Below, in pieces: positions 1-6,374 of a DNA stretch of 8,133 nucleotides (within the stretch, counting starts at the first letter, position 1; every line of letters begins with the position of its first letter). The translations under genes were made by a program, and so were the position numbers. Under the pieces are notes generated by a model, which had not been told where the DNA came from, did no database searches, and saw only the letters and a program-made list of their open reading frames with translations. This DNA is from Patescibacteria group bacterium (GTDB taxonomy: Bacteria; Patescibacteriota; Patescibacteriia; UBA1558; GWA2-36-10). The stretch lies in the NCBI GenBank assembly GCA_030917205.1, contig JAUPVE010000026.1:1-8133 (forward strand). Reading direction: 5' to 3'.

Positions 1-10
1 TTCTACGGGG

Positions 11-39
11 TTGACTTTAGCTTTTCATTATGGTAAAGT
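11..39 (+). promoter_or_regulatory. Predicted promoter of the rpsF-ssb-rpsR-efp operon
   Basis: A -35 box TTGACT (11-16, five of six consensus bases) is separated by exactly 17 bp from TAAAGT (34-39, four of six). The -10 is preceded by TGG at 31-33, the extended -10 motif, which raises its likely strength. Transcription would begin near 45-47 and give a leader of about 110 bases before rpsF. A sigma-70-type housekeeping factor is assumed. No transcript data support it, and part of the upstream context lies outside the window. Confidence 0.6.
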
Positions 40-86
40 AGGCCCATCCAAATTGCTCATAAATTTGGGTATTTAATTAACCATGT

Positions 87-107
87 TTTAAAGGCCTGAC
101 CTTTAAA
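87..107 (+). promoter_or_regulatory. Leader hairpin 1 upstream of rpsF
   Basis: A perfect 8-bp inverted repeat, TTTAAAGG (87-94) and CCTTTAAA (100-107), encloses the five-base loop CCTGA. A G-U pair can extend it by one. No T-tract follows, so it is not an obvious terminator. It sits in the predicted untranslated leader, where ribosomal protein operons often carry autoregulatory structures. Confidence 0.5.
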
Positions 108-110
108 GAC

Positions 111-136
111 CCTTGCCCTGAACAACAGGAGTAAGG
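111..136 (+). promoter_or_regulatory. Leader hairpin 2 upstream of rpsF, possible S6:S18 control site
   Basis: CCTT (111-114) pairs with AAGG (133-136) and CCTG (117-120) pairs with CAGG (126-129). The loop is AACAA and the small internal loop is GC opposite AGT. The layout of stem, asymmetric internal loop and hairpin resembles the general shape of the S6:S18 complex-binding motif known in rpsF leaders of many bacteria. The CCG trinucleotide diagnostic of that motif is not present, so the assignment is tentative. The hairpin also buries AGGAG (127-131), the only purine-rich SD-like run near rpsF, which ends 23 bases before the start codon and is too distant to serve as its ribosome binding site. 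Confidence 0.4.
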
Positions 137-154
137 TAATTAAGATCCAACCCT

Positions 155-658
155 ATGCACTACGAATTAGGTTTGATAGTCAATCCTAATGTTCCTGAAA
201 CAGAACATAATAATGTTCAGGAGCAGGTTTTGGGCTATCTCAAAAAAATCAACGCTAAAATCGAGCGGGATTTTTATTCTGGCGGCAGACGCAAGTTAGC
301 TTACCCGATTAAGAATCAAAAGCACGGTTTTTATCTTTATTTAGAGTTTTCTTTTCCAGAATCGGAACTTAAAGCCGTGAAGCTTTTGGACCACGAATTG
401 AAGCTCGATAACAACATTTTGCGTCATTTGATAGTCAAGAGACAAAAAGTGGCTAGTAATGCCGATGTTTTGCGTTGGCAGCAAGTCAATAAACTAGAGA
501 TTAGCAGAAAACCAAAAAGACCAGGCTCTGCTCGTCCAGCTAGACCAATGGCTAGCAAGCCAGTGGAGGCCAAGGCCGTAGTCAAAAATGATATTAGCCT
601 TGATGATATCGATAAAAAATTAGACGAAATTTTGGCTTCTGAGCCAAAAGTTGATTAA
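155..658 (+). CDS. rpsF: 30S ribosomal protein S6
   Basis: S6 binds the central domain of 16S rRNA as a heterodimer with S18 during assembly of the small-subunit platform. The N-terminal 97 or so residues show the family pattern: MHYELGLIVNP as the first strand, then GGRRKLAYPIKNQKHGFYL, then a second helix and LRHLIVKR near residues 87-95. The protein is 167 residues, longer than typical S6 proteins of about 95-135. The extra length is a basic, Pro/Ala-rich linker (about 117-140) and an acidic predicted helix near the end (SLDDIDKKLDEIL). Such tails are, to my knowledge, common in Candidate Phyla Radiation S6 proteins. The ATG has no Shine-Dalgarno sequence. ssb follows after 12 bases and rpsR is two genes downstream, so both members of the S6:S18 pair are co-transcribed. 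Confidence 0.96.
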   Translation: MHYELGLIVNPNVPETEHNNVQEQVLGYLKKINAKIERDFYSGGRRKLAYPIKNQKHGFYLYLEFSFPESELKAVKLLDHELKLDNNILRHLIVKRQKVASNADVLRWQQVNKLEISRKPKRPGSARPARPMASKPVEAKAVVKNDISLDDIDKKLDEILASEPKVD

Positions 659-670
659 TCATAAAACCAT

Positions 671-1141
671 ATGAATCTCAACAAAGCAATGGTAATTGGT
701 AACGTAGTTCGTGATCCAGAAATGCGTACTACTCCAGGCGGTCAAAATGTGACTAGCTTTTCGGTGGCCACTAACTTTGTTTGGAAGGATGCTGCTGGTC
801 AAAAGCAAGAAAAAGCTGAGTTTCACAATATAGTAGCTTGGCGTAGACTAGCGGAGATCACCAATCAATATTTGAAAAAAGGCGCCAAAGTCTACATTGA
901 AGGTCGCATGCAGACTAGATCTTGGGATGATCCAAATGGTGTCAAACGTTATCGTACTGAGATAATTGCCGATAATATGATCATGCTTGATCGAGCTGGC
1001 AATCAAGATTTCTCAGGCGCAAATAGTGCACCACGCTCCAATGATAGGCAGCCAAGCTACACCAACAATATGTCAGAGGGTGTACAACCGGCACCAGAGC
1101 CAAGCGAAGAAGAAATTAGCATCGAGGATATTCCATTTTAA
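671..1141 (+). CDS. ssb: Single-stranded DNA-binding protein
   Basis: SSB coats single-stranded DNA during replication, recombination and repair and recruits partner proteins through its C-terminal tip. Residues 1-110 form a recognisable OB-fold: MNLNKAMVIGNVVRDPEMR, then VTSFSVATN, then FHNIVAWRRLAEITNQYLKKG, then VYIEGRMQTRSW. A flexible Asn/Ser/Pro/Glu-rich tail follows and ends in IEDIPF, very close to the canonical acidic tip DDDIPF that binds SSB partners. At 156 residues it has normal family length and looks intact. It lies 12 bases after rpsF and 20 before rpsR, in the widely conserved rpsF-ssb-rpsR order. No Shine-Dalgarno precedes the ATG. Confidence 0.96.
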   Translation: MNLNKAMVIGNVVRDPEMRTTPGGQNVTSFSVATNFVWKDAAGQKQEKAEFHNIVAWRRLAEITNQYLKKGAKVYIEGRMQTRSWDDPNGVKRYRTEIIADNMIMLDRAGNQDFSGANSAPRSNDRQPSYTNNMSEGVQPAPEPSEEEISIEDIPF

Positions 1142-1161
1142 AAAAATTAATTTATTACATT

Positions 1162-1380
1162 ATGCATAATAGGCAAATAAATAAACATTGTAGTTTTTGT
1201 GTCAACAACCAAGTGGAAGTTGACTACAAAGATTGGCAACAAATTCAAAAATATATTTCTTCCTATGGCAAGATCACGCCTAAAAGGAGAAATGGTGTTT
1301 GTTCCAAGCACCAACGTAAATTAGCTCAAAGTATCAAGCGAGCTAGATTTATGGCTTTATTACCTTTTGTTTCTAGATAA
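1162..1380 (+). CDS. rpsR: 30S ribosomal protein S18
   Basis: S18 pairs with S6 on the 16S rRNA platform. The 72-residue product has the typical length and the family signature in its second half: GKITPKRRNGVCSKHQRK, then QSIKRARFMALLPF. Cys10-x2-Cys13 and Cys47-x2-His50 make a plausible zinc site, as in the zinc-containing form of S18. The ATG at 1162 sits in an AT-rich context without a Shine-Dalgarno. In many bacteria rplI (L9) follows rpsR, but here the next gene, efp, begins four bases after the TAA stop. Confidence 0.96.
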   Translation: MHNRQINKHCSFCVNNQVEVDYKDWQQIQKYISSYGKITPKRRNGVCSKHQRKLAQSIKRARFMALLPFVSR

Positions 1381-1384
1381 GATC

Positions 1385-1948
1385 ATGGGTAGTTTAAGTG
1401 ATTTAAAAGTTGGTAAAATAGTAGTGGTCAATAGTGAGCCCTACCAGATTGTCGCCAATCAGCATATCAAAGTAGCCCGAGGTGGAGCGGTGGTTAAAAC
1501 CAAGTTGAAAAATTTGGTCACTGGCAATACTTTAGAAAAATCTTTTTCTGGCTCTGATACAGTGGAGCTGGCTGATACTTCACGTCGTCGTGCTAGCTAT
1601 CTTTACGTCCAAGGTGAAGATTACTTTTTTATGGACGCTGCTGATTTTGAACAATTTCAATTCAATAAAAAAGAATTGAATGGTATGGAGCAGTATTTGA
1701 AAGAGGGTCAAGAAGTCGATGTGATGATTTTCAATGACAAGCCAGTATCTGTTTCTCTGCCAGCCAAGATCACACTGCAAGTTGTCTCTGCTCCTGAGGG
1801 AGTCAAGGGTAATAGTGCTGGTGCTGTGACCAAGGTGGTGATATTAGAAACCGGTCTAGAGATCAGGACTCCGTTGTTTATCAAAAAAGATGATAAATTA
1901 GTGATCAATACTGAAACTGGCGAATACGTAGAACGCGCTCAAAACTAA
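1385..1948 (+). CDS. efp: Translation elongation factor P
   Basis: EF-P binds between the P and E sites and relieves ribosome stalling at consecutive prolines. The 187-residue product has the usual three-domain length: an N-terminal KOW-like domain (about 1-63), a central OB domain, and a C-terminal OB domain containing GVKGNSAGAVTKVVILETG and ending PLFIKKDDKLVINTETGEYVER. I chose ATG 1385 rather than the in-frame ATG 1367, because MGSLSDLKVGK matches the normal N-terminus and 1367 would overlap the end of rpsR. In the tip loop (HIKVARGGAVVKTKLKNL) the residue aligned with the modifiable Lys34 of E. coli EF-P is Arg32. Arginine is the type used by EarP-rhamnosylated EF-Ps, but the surrounding loop is not the Pseudomonas SGRNAA form. 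Whether it is modified is unknown. It is the last gene before the terminator. Confidence 0.95.
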   Translation: MGSLSDLKVGKIVVVNSEPYQIVANQHIKVARGGAVVKTKLKNLVTGNTLEKSFSGSDTVELADTSRRRASYLYVQGEDYFFMDAADFEQFQFNKKELNGMEQYLKEGQEVDVMIFNDKPVSVSLPAKITLQVVSAPEGVKGNSAGAVTKVVILETGLEIRTPLFIKKDDKLVINTETGEYVERAQN

Positions 1949-1959
1949 ATTTTATTAGT

Positions 1960-1987
1960 AATCCAGCCCCTCGCGAGGGGCTGGATT
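1960..1987 (+). terminator. Rho-independent terminator after efp
   Basis: A perfect 28-base palindrome begins 12 bases after the efp stop. It folds into a 12-bp GC-rich stem (AATCCAGCCCCT with its complement) and a CGCG loop at 1972-1975. It ends in TTTT (1986-1989), and the U-tract is then interrupted by G. The stem is very stable relative to the AT-rich surroundings. It separates the ribosomal/EF-P operon from the next unit, whose promoter begins immediately downstream. Confidence 0.85.
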
Positions 1988-1992
1988 TTGTA

Positions 1993-2022
1993 TTGGCTTG
2001 AGTAGGTAAAATATGTTATAAT
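1993..2022 (+). promoter_or_regulatory. Predicted promoter of the secretion-like locus
   Basis: A perfect TATAAT (2017-2022) is preceded by TGT (2014-2016), giving an extended -10. The best -35 is TTGGCT (1993-1998, four of six) at an 18-bp spacing. TTGAGT at 1998-2003 is closer to consensus but only 13 bp away. Transcription should start near 2028-2031, leaving a leader of about 15-18 bases before the ATG at 2046. It is placed directly after the efp terminator, so the downstream genes appear to be independently transcribed. Confidence 0.7.
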
Positions 2023-2045
2023 ATACACATATAAACGACAGTCTA

Positions 2046-3284
2046 ATGCCTGATTTTTCAAATCAAACAAGTACCAACAATCTTTGGATGGATGATTTAT
2101 TGGTCAAGGATTTGTCTGGACATCTGAAAGCCTATCACCAGACAAAAAATGCACCAGTAGAGGCTCCAAGTATTTTGCCCAATGATGCTGCTTTGGAAAT
2201 TGCACCATCTCATGAGCTGACTACTATGCATGCAGCTCCGGCTGATGCGAGTTTTGATTTTTTTCATGATGGCGGACAGGCTCATGAGACAGCTAGCTTT
2301 GTTTTTCATCCTGAGGATCATCAGCAAATTGAAGATTTTCGTCAAAATTTGCCAGTAGATGATAGTAAAAAATACAGTGTAGAAAAAATTGCCGAAAGAA
2401 TTGCCGAAAAACATAATTTAATTTTTGATCAGGCCAACAGGACTTTATTTGATGCTTTGTTGCTAGATTTTTTTCGTAATCGCAAAAATTATACCATCAC
2501 TAGGGAATATTTGTTGGAAAAAATAATATCCAATGACCACAATTTGTCTAGTCAGTCGGTTGATCATATTGGCTCCATAGTCAAAGGTCTCAAAGAGAGG
2601 ATAGATGCTGAGGGCGGTCTAGTAGTCAGGCAGAGCGATATGCCCGTGGTGGCTAAAAAAATAAAAAACGACTCTAGTGCAAAAATTACTGATGACTTTG
2701 TACCAGCGCCAGTGGCACCAGTGACTATCAGTAAAAAAGAAGAAATCAAAGAAATAGTAGCTGTTCCTGAAAATAAAGTAGAAACTGATCAGCCTATTGC
2801 AGTGCGAGTGCCGGCTGAAGAGGTATCAAAAGTATCAGTGTTTCCTGAGGCTCCATCTTTACCCAAGGTCAATCGTGTTGCGGTACCAAAAAATACCAAG
2901 TCAACTGTCACTGATGTTGTCGAGAAGGCCAGCCTGACTCCGGAAAAACTTAAAAAAACTTTGACTGGACCAGTCGAAGAATTAGAAGTTATGAGTCTAA
3001 ATACTTTTAGGCGCTATGGTAATACTGGTCTGGAGAGAGCTCAGAAGATATTGCAGAAAATTAATATTTTAGAAAAAGATTCAGTCACCAAAAAAACTTT
3101 GGGCATTACTGCGTGGCGTAAAAGTCCAGTTTATCAGCTTTATCTAGAGCTAGGTTCTACTAGTCTGCTGAAAGGTCAAGAAATTACCCAAATGATTGCT
3201 GATAAAAAAACAGCCGGCCAAGAAGTTCTCACTGTCGAGGAATTTCAAGCCATTAGTGATTTAAATAAATTATTGCGTTTTTAA
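2046..3284 (+). CDS. Unrecognised 412-residue protein, first gene of the secretion-like operon
   Basis: I cannot assign a function. There is no signal peptide or membrane span, so it should be cytoplasmic. Residues 1-105 are low-complexity and rich in His, Asp and Ala. Residues 106-190 look like a compact helical domain (SVEKIAERIAEKHNLIFDQANRT, then ITREYLLEKIISND). Residues 200-300 are a Val/Pro/Lys/Glu-rich, probably disordered linker. Residues 305-412 form a second helical domain with a strongly patterned sequence (TGPVEELEVMSLNTFRRYG, GITAWRKSPVYQLYLELG, LTVEEFQAISDLNKLLRF). My impression, from memory and unchecked, is that this C-terminal domain recurs in Candidate Phyla Radiation proteins. 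The gene ends in tandem TAA stops five bases before the PrgI gene. That position suggests a cytoplasmic partner or regulator of the membrane machine. The reading frame is long and intact, so it is certainly a real gene. Confidence 0.9.
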   Translation: MPDFSNQTSTNNLWMDDLLVKDLSGHLKAYHQTKNAPVEAPSILPNDAALEIAPSHELTTMHAAPADASFDFFHDGGQAHETASFVFHPEDHQQIEDFRQNLPVDDSKKYSVEKIAERIAEKHNLIFDQANRTLFDALLLDFFRNRKNYTITREYLLEKIISNDHNLSSQSVDHIGSIVKGLKERIDAEGGLVVRQSDMPVVAKKIKNDSSAKITDDFVPAPVAPVTISKKEEIKEIVAVPENKVETDQPIAVRVPAEEVSKVSVFPEAPSLPKVNRVAVPKNTKSTVTDVVEKASLTPEKLKKTLTGPVEELEVMSLNTFRRYGNTGLERAQKILQKINILEKDSVTKKTLGITAWRKSPVYQLYLELGSTSLLKGQEITQMIADKKTAGQEVLTVEEFQAISDLNKLLRF

Positions 3285-3289
3285 TAAAT

Positions 3290-3763
3290 ATGCAAAATCG
3301 TTTTATAGTGCCACAATTTATTGATGCTGAGGATAGGATTTTTGGCCCGATCACTGTCAGGCAATTTGTGATTGTTATAGTTGGCGCTCTTTTTATATTC
3401 ATCAGTTATCGTTTGTCAGATTTTGCTTTATTTTTGACTCAGACTATTATTATAGCTTTGTTAGTCATACTTTTTGCCTTTGTCAAAATAAATGGCGCTA
3501 CTTTTCATATGTTCTTATTGAGTTTGATTCAGACATTGAAGCGGCCAAAAATTCGTATTTGGAAAAAAGAATATATCAAGATAGCAGAGTTTAGAGCTAA
3601 GGATGAGAATGTCAAAGTCACACCTTATGTACCTAAACCACCTTTGGTGAATCGTAAATTATCAGATCTATCTTTGATTATTGATACGGGTGGTGTCTAT
3701 AGAGGTGAGGCAGAAGCTAATATGATGAATAATTTACCAAGCAAGCAAATAAATAAAAAATAA
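3290..3763 (+). CDS. PrgI family membrane protein (VirB3-like)
   Basis: PrgI-type proteins are small inner-membrane components of conjugation/type IV secretion machines of Gram-positive and related bacteria. They sit next to the VirB4 ATPase and are counted as VirB3 counterparts. The N-terminus has the typical form FIVPQFIDAEDRIFGPITVRQF, shown here as its two parts FIVPQFIDAEDRI and FGPITVRQF. Two hydrophobic spans follow at about 26-42 and 45-64, then a basic cytosolic-looking tail (RPKIRIWKKEY and onward to 157). The length is at the long end for the family. It is followed after one base by the TraC-like gene and then by the VirB4 gene, the usual neighbourhood. Confidence 0.87.
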   Translation: MQNRFIVPQFIDAEDRIFGPITVRQFVIVIVGALFIFISYRLSDFALFLTQTIIIALLVILFAFVKINGATFHMFLLSLIQTLKRPKIRIWKKEYIKIAEFRAKDENVKVTPYVPKPPLVNRKLSDLSLIIDTGGVYRGEAEANMMNNLPSKQINKK

Positions 3764-3764
3764 T

Positions 3765-4451
3765 ATGCGAAGCAAAAAGTTAGCCGGTAATAAACCACAA
3801 ACTTCTACTCAAAGATTTTTAGATATCGCAGAAATCAGGGATGATCTAGTGGTTTTAAATGATGGCACAGTAAGAGGTGTGCTCTTGGTTTCTTCGATTA
3901 ATTTTGATCTAAAATCAGAAGACGAGCAGTCGGCTATTATTGCCGGGTATGTTAGTTTTTTAAATACTCTAGATTATCCTTTGCAAGTTTTGATTCAGTC
4001 CAGACCACTGAACATCGATGATTATTTGGATCGTATTAAAAAAGTAGAAAAAGAACAAACTAATGAATTACTGCGCATGCAGACCGCTGATTATCGGGAG
4101 TTTGTCCAAGAACTTTTGACTATGGAAAAAATCATGAGCAAAAGATTTTATGTCGTTGTGCCGTATAGTGCTGTCAGCGACAAAGGTAGAAAATTTATTA
4201 GTCGTTTTGGTGCGGTTTTTTCTTCAGCCAAAGTAGTACGTTTGAGTAGAAAAAGATTTGATGAATTTAGCGCTCAATTATCCAAGCGTTGTAGTTTCAT
4301 ACAGGCTGGTTTGGGTAGTTTGGGTTTACGTAGCGAGCGCTTAAAAACTCAAGAATTGATTGAAATTTATTATAATAGTTATAACCCAAATTTATTTCAA
4401 AAACAACCTTTGGAAGATATAAATAAATTAAATATTGAGACCAATGTTTAA
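3765..4451 (+). CDS. TraC/VirB4 N-terminal-like protein
   Basis: The 228-residue protein resembles the extreme N-terminal region found in large VirB4/TraC ATPases. It has TQRFLDIAEIRDDLVVLNDG, then GVLLVSSINFDLKSEDEQ, a conserved stretch around FLNTLDYPLQVLIQSRPL (about 66-83), and a helical segment to the C-terminus. No Walker A or B motif is present, so it is not an ATPase by itself. No membrane span is evident. The next gene encodes the ATPase proper and its ATG overlaps this gene's last eight bases, so the two products are probably made in coupled fashion and may form one functional VirB4 unit. This is inference from layout and sequence style. Confidence 0.8.
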   Translation: MRSKKLAGNKPQTSTQRFLDIAEIRDDLVVLNDGTVRGVLLVSSINFDLKSEDEQSAIIAGYVSFLNTLDYPLQVLIQSRPLNIDDYLDRIKKVEKEQTNELLRMQTADYREFVQELLTMEKIMSKRFYVVVPYSAVSDKGRKFISRFGAVFSSAKVVRLSRKRFDEFSAQLSKRCSFIQAGLGSLGLRSERLKTQELIEIYYNSYNPNLFQKQPLEDINKLNIETNV

Positions 4452-6363
4452 ATACAAGCAAATCAAAGAGGTGGCTAATGAAAAGACCGCAGATGAAGGG
4501 GCGGTTCGTTTTGAAGCTATCAAAGCTCAGGTAAATAAATCACAAAAGCAGGTGGCTGATCAGGAGCTACTCGAGGCAGAAAAAGTCTTGCGTGAAGGTA
4601 TAGTTTCTGTGCGCGATATCATTGCTCCAGCGGCTATGAAAGTAGAGAGTACTTTTTTACAGCTAAATGATATTTTTGTGCGTTCTATTTTTGTAGTCAC
4701 TTATCCTCGTTATGTGACTATTGGTTGGTTTGCTCCGATTATCAATGAAAGCTTGACCCTGGATATTAGTATGTATTTTTATCCGATGAATATTCGCTTG
4801 GTCTTGAAGCAATTGAGAAATAAAGTCGGTACTATGGAAGCACAGATTATGGCTGATGCGGAAAAAGGTGCTCCTCGTGATCCAATTGCTGAAACTGCTC
4901 TTAGGGATATCGAAGGTTTGCGCGATAGCTTGTCACAGGGTAGTGAAAAGTTTTTTCAATTTGCTCTTTATATCACTTTGTATGCCAAAGATAAAACTGA
5001 ACTTGATTTGATTTCTGATCGTATTGAAAATTTGTTGGGCACACAGTTGATATTTTCTCGGCGAGCTTTGTGGCAGACCGAGCAGGGCTTTAACTCTACT
5101 TTACCCTTGGGTAACGATGAGCTAGCTATCACCACCAACATGAACAGCTCGCCGATTGCCTCATCTTTTCCTTTTGTATCCTCTGAGCTGACTTCAGATC
5201 GAGGTATTTTATATGGCATCAATAGGCATAACAACAGTTTGATTTTATTTGACCGCTTTAGTTTACAAAATGCCAATATGGTAGTTTTTGCTACTTCAGG
5301 TGCTGGCAAAAGTTACGCTATCAAATTAGAAGTTCTACGCTCATTGATGTTGGGCACGGATGTTATTATTATTGATCCAGAAAATGAATATCAGCATTTG
5401 TCAGAGGCTGTCAACGGGGCCTATATCAATGTTTCTTTGAATTCAGAGAGCAAGCTAAATCCCTTTGATTTACCGCGTGGTATTGGTGGAGATAGTAAGG
5501 CGGAAGATATTTTGCGTAGTGCGGTTATTACGCTCAAAGGTCTTATTCGCTTGATGATAGGTAATGTCACCAACACCGAGGACTCACTACTTGATCGCGC
5601 TTTGATTGAGACTTACGCCAAAAAAGATATTACTCCAGCTAGTGACCTTAGTAATATCCAGCCACCACTCATGTCAGATCTGGAAGAGGTCTTGCTCAGT
5701 ATGGAGGGTGGTGAGGATATGGCTCTGCGTATCAAGAAATATACCGAGGGTACATTTTCAGGCCTGTTTAATAGTCCTACCAATGTAAAGGTGAATAATC
5801 AGTTGATTGTCTTTTGTATCAGAGATTTAGAGGATGAATTGCGACCGATTGCTATGTATATTATTGTCAATTATATTTGGAATATTATTCGCAGTGAATT
5901 GAAGCGTCGTATCTTGGTAGTAGATGAAGCATGGATTATGATGCGTCATGATGATAGTGCGAAGTTTATGTTTGCCTTGGTCAAACGTTGTCGCAAATAT
6001 TATTTGGGAGTCACTACCATCACTCAGGATGTCAATGATTTTTTGACTTCACCTTTTGGTAATGCCATTGTGACAAACTCTTCAATTCAAATTTTACTCA
6101 AGCAGTCACCAGCAGCTATCAATTTGATTCAAAAAACATTTATGTTGACTGAGGGAGAAAAATATCTATTGCTAGAATCGGGAGTAGGGGAAGGTATATT
6201 CTTTGCTGGCTCAAAACATGCGGCTATCAAAGTCCAAGCCTCGTATACTGAACACCAGATTATCACCTCTGATCCTAGACAATTACTAGATATAGAACAA
6301 TCTAAAAAGGAATTTGAAGAAGCCATGATGGCCCAAGCCGAGGATAATTCATCAGCTAAATAA
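4444..6363 (+). CDS. virB4: VirB4-type secretion ATPase
   Basis: VirB4 ATPases are hexameric motors at the cytoplasmic base of type IV secretion and conjugation machines. Residues about 50-250 carry the CagE/TrbE/VirB-type region (VESTFLQLNDIFVRSIFVVT, then QFALYITLYAKDKTELD). The ATPase domain has Walker A ATSGAGKS at 283-290 (Lys289), IIIDPENEY at 308-316, Walker B ILVVDEAW at 490-497 (Asp494, Glu495) and ITQDVNDF at 526-533. All core residues are present, so it should be active. I chose ATG 4444, which overlaps the preceding stop by eight bases. An in-frame TTG at 4435 would add three residues. The 639-residue length is shorter than full VirB4/TraC proteins of about 800 residues, in agreement with the missing N-terminal module encoded upstream. 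Confidence 0.93.
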   Translation: MFKYKQIKEVANEKTADEGAVRFEAIKAQVNKSQKQVADQELLEAEKVLREGIVSVRDIIAPAAMKVESTFLQLNDIFVRSIFVVTYPRYVTIGWFAPIINESLTLDISMYFYPMNIRLVLKQLRNKVGTMEAQIMADAEKGAPRDPIAETALRDIEGLRDSLSQGSEKFFQFALYITLYAKDKTELDLISDRIENLLGTQLIFSRRALWQTEQGFNSTLPLGNDELAITTNMNSSPIASSFPFVSSELTSDRGILYGINRHNNSLILFDRFSLQNANMVVFATSGAGKSYAIKLEVLRSLMLGTDVIIIDPENEYQHLSEAVNGAYINVSLNSESKLNPFDLPRGIGGDSKAEDILRSAVITLKGLIRLMIGNVTNTEDSLLDRALIETYAKKDITPASDLSNIQPPLMSDLEEVLLSMEGGEDMALRIKKYTEGTFSGLFNSPTNVKVNNQLIVFCIRDLEDELRPIAMYIIVNYIWNIIRSELKRRILVVDEAWIMMRHDDSAKFMFALVKRCRKYYLGVTTITQDVNDFLTSPFGNAIVTNSSIQILLKQSPAAINLIQKTFMLTEGEKYLLLESGVGEGIFFAGSKHAAIKVQASYTEHQIITSDPRQLLDIEQSKKEFEEAMMAQAEDNSSAK

Positions 6364-6374
6364 ATATAAAATAT

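Noticed and set aside
2..76. An open frame from the window edge to TAA at 74-76 that could be the tail of an upstream gene.
   Set aside because: Only 24 codons are visible, no family can be recognised, and the predicted rpsF promoter lies inside it. Another frame also stays open to 34-36. Too little sequence to call.
1367..1384. An upstream in-frame ATG for efp that would add six residues.
   Set aside because: It lies inside the end of rpsR, and the added residues do not fit the conserved EF-P N-terminus, which begins well at 1385.
2097..2414. A 105-codon open frame on the minus strand.
   Set aside because: It lies wholly within the 412-residue gene on the other strand, and its translation has no recognisable domain. 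It is a shadow frame, like the other opposite-strand frames at 4968-5309 and 6576-6845.
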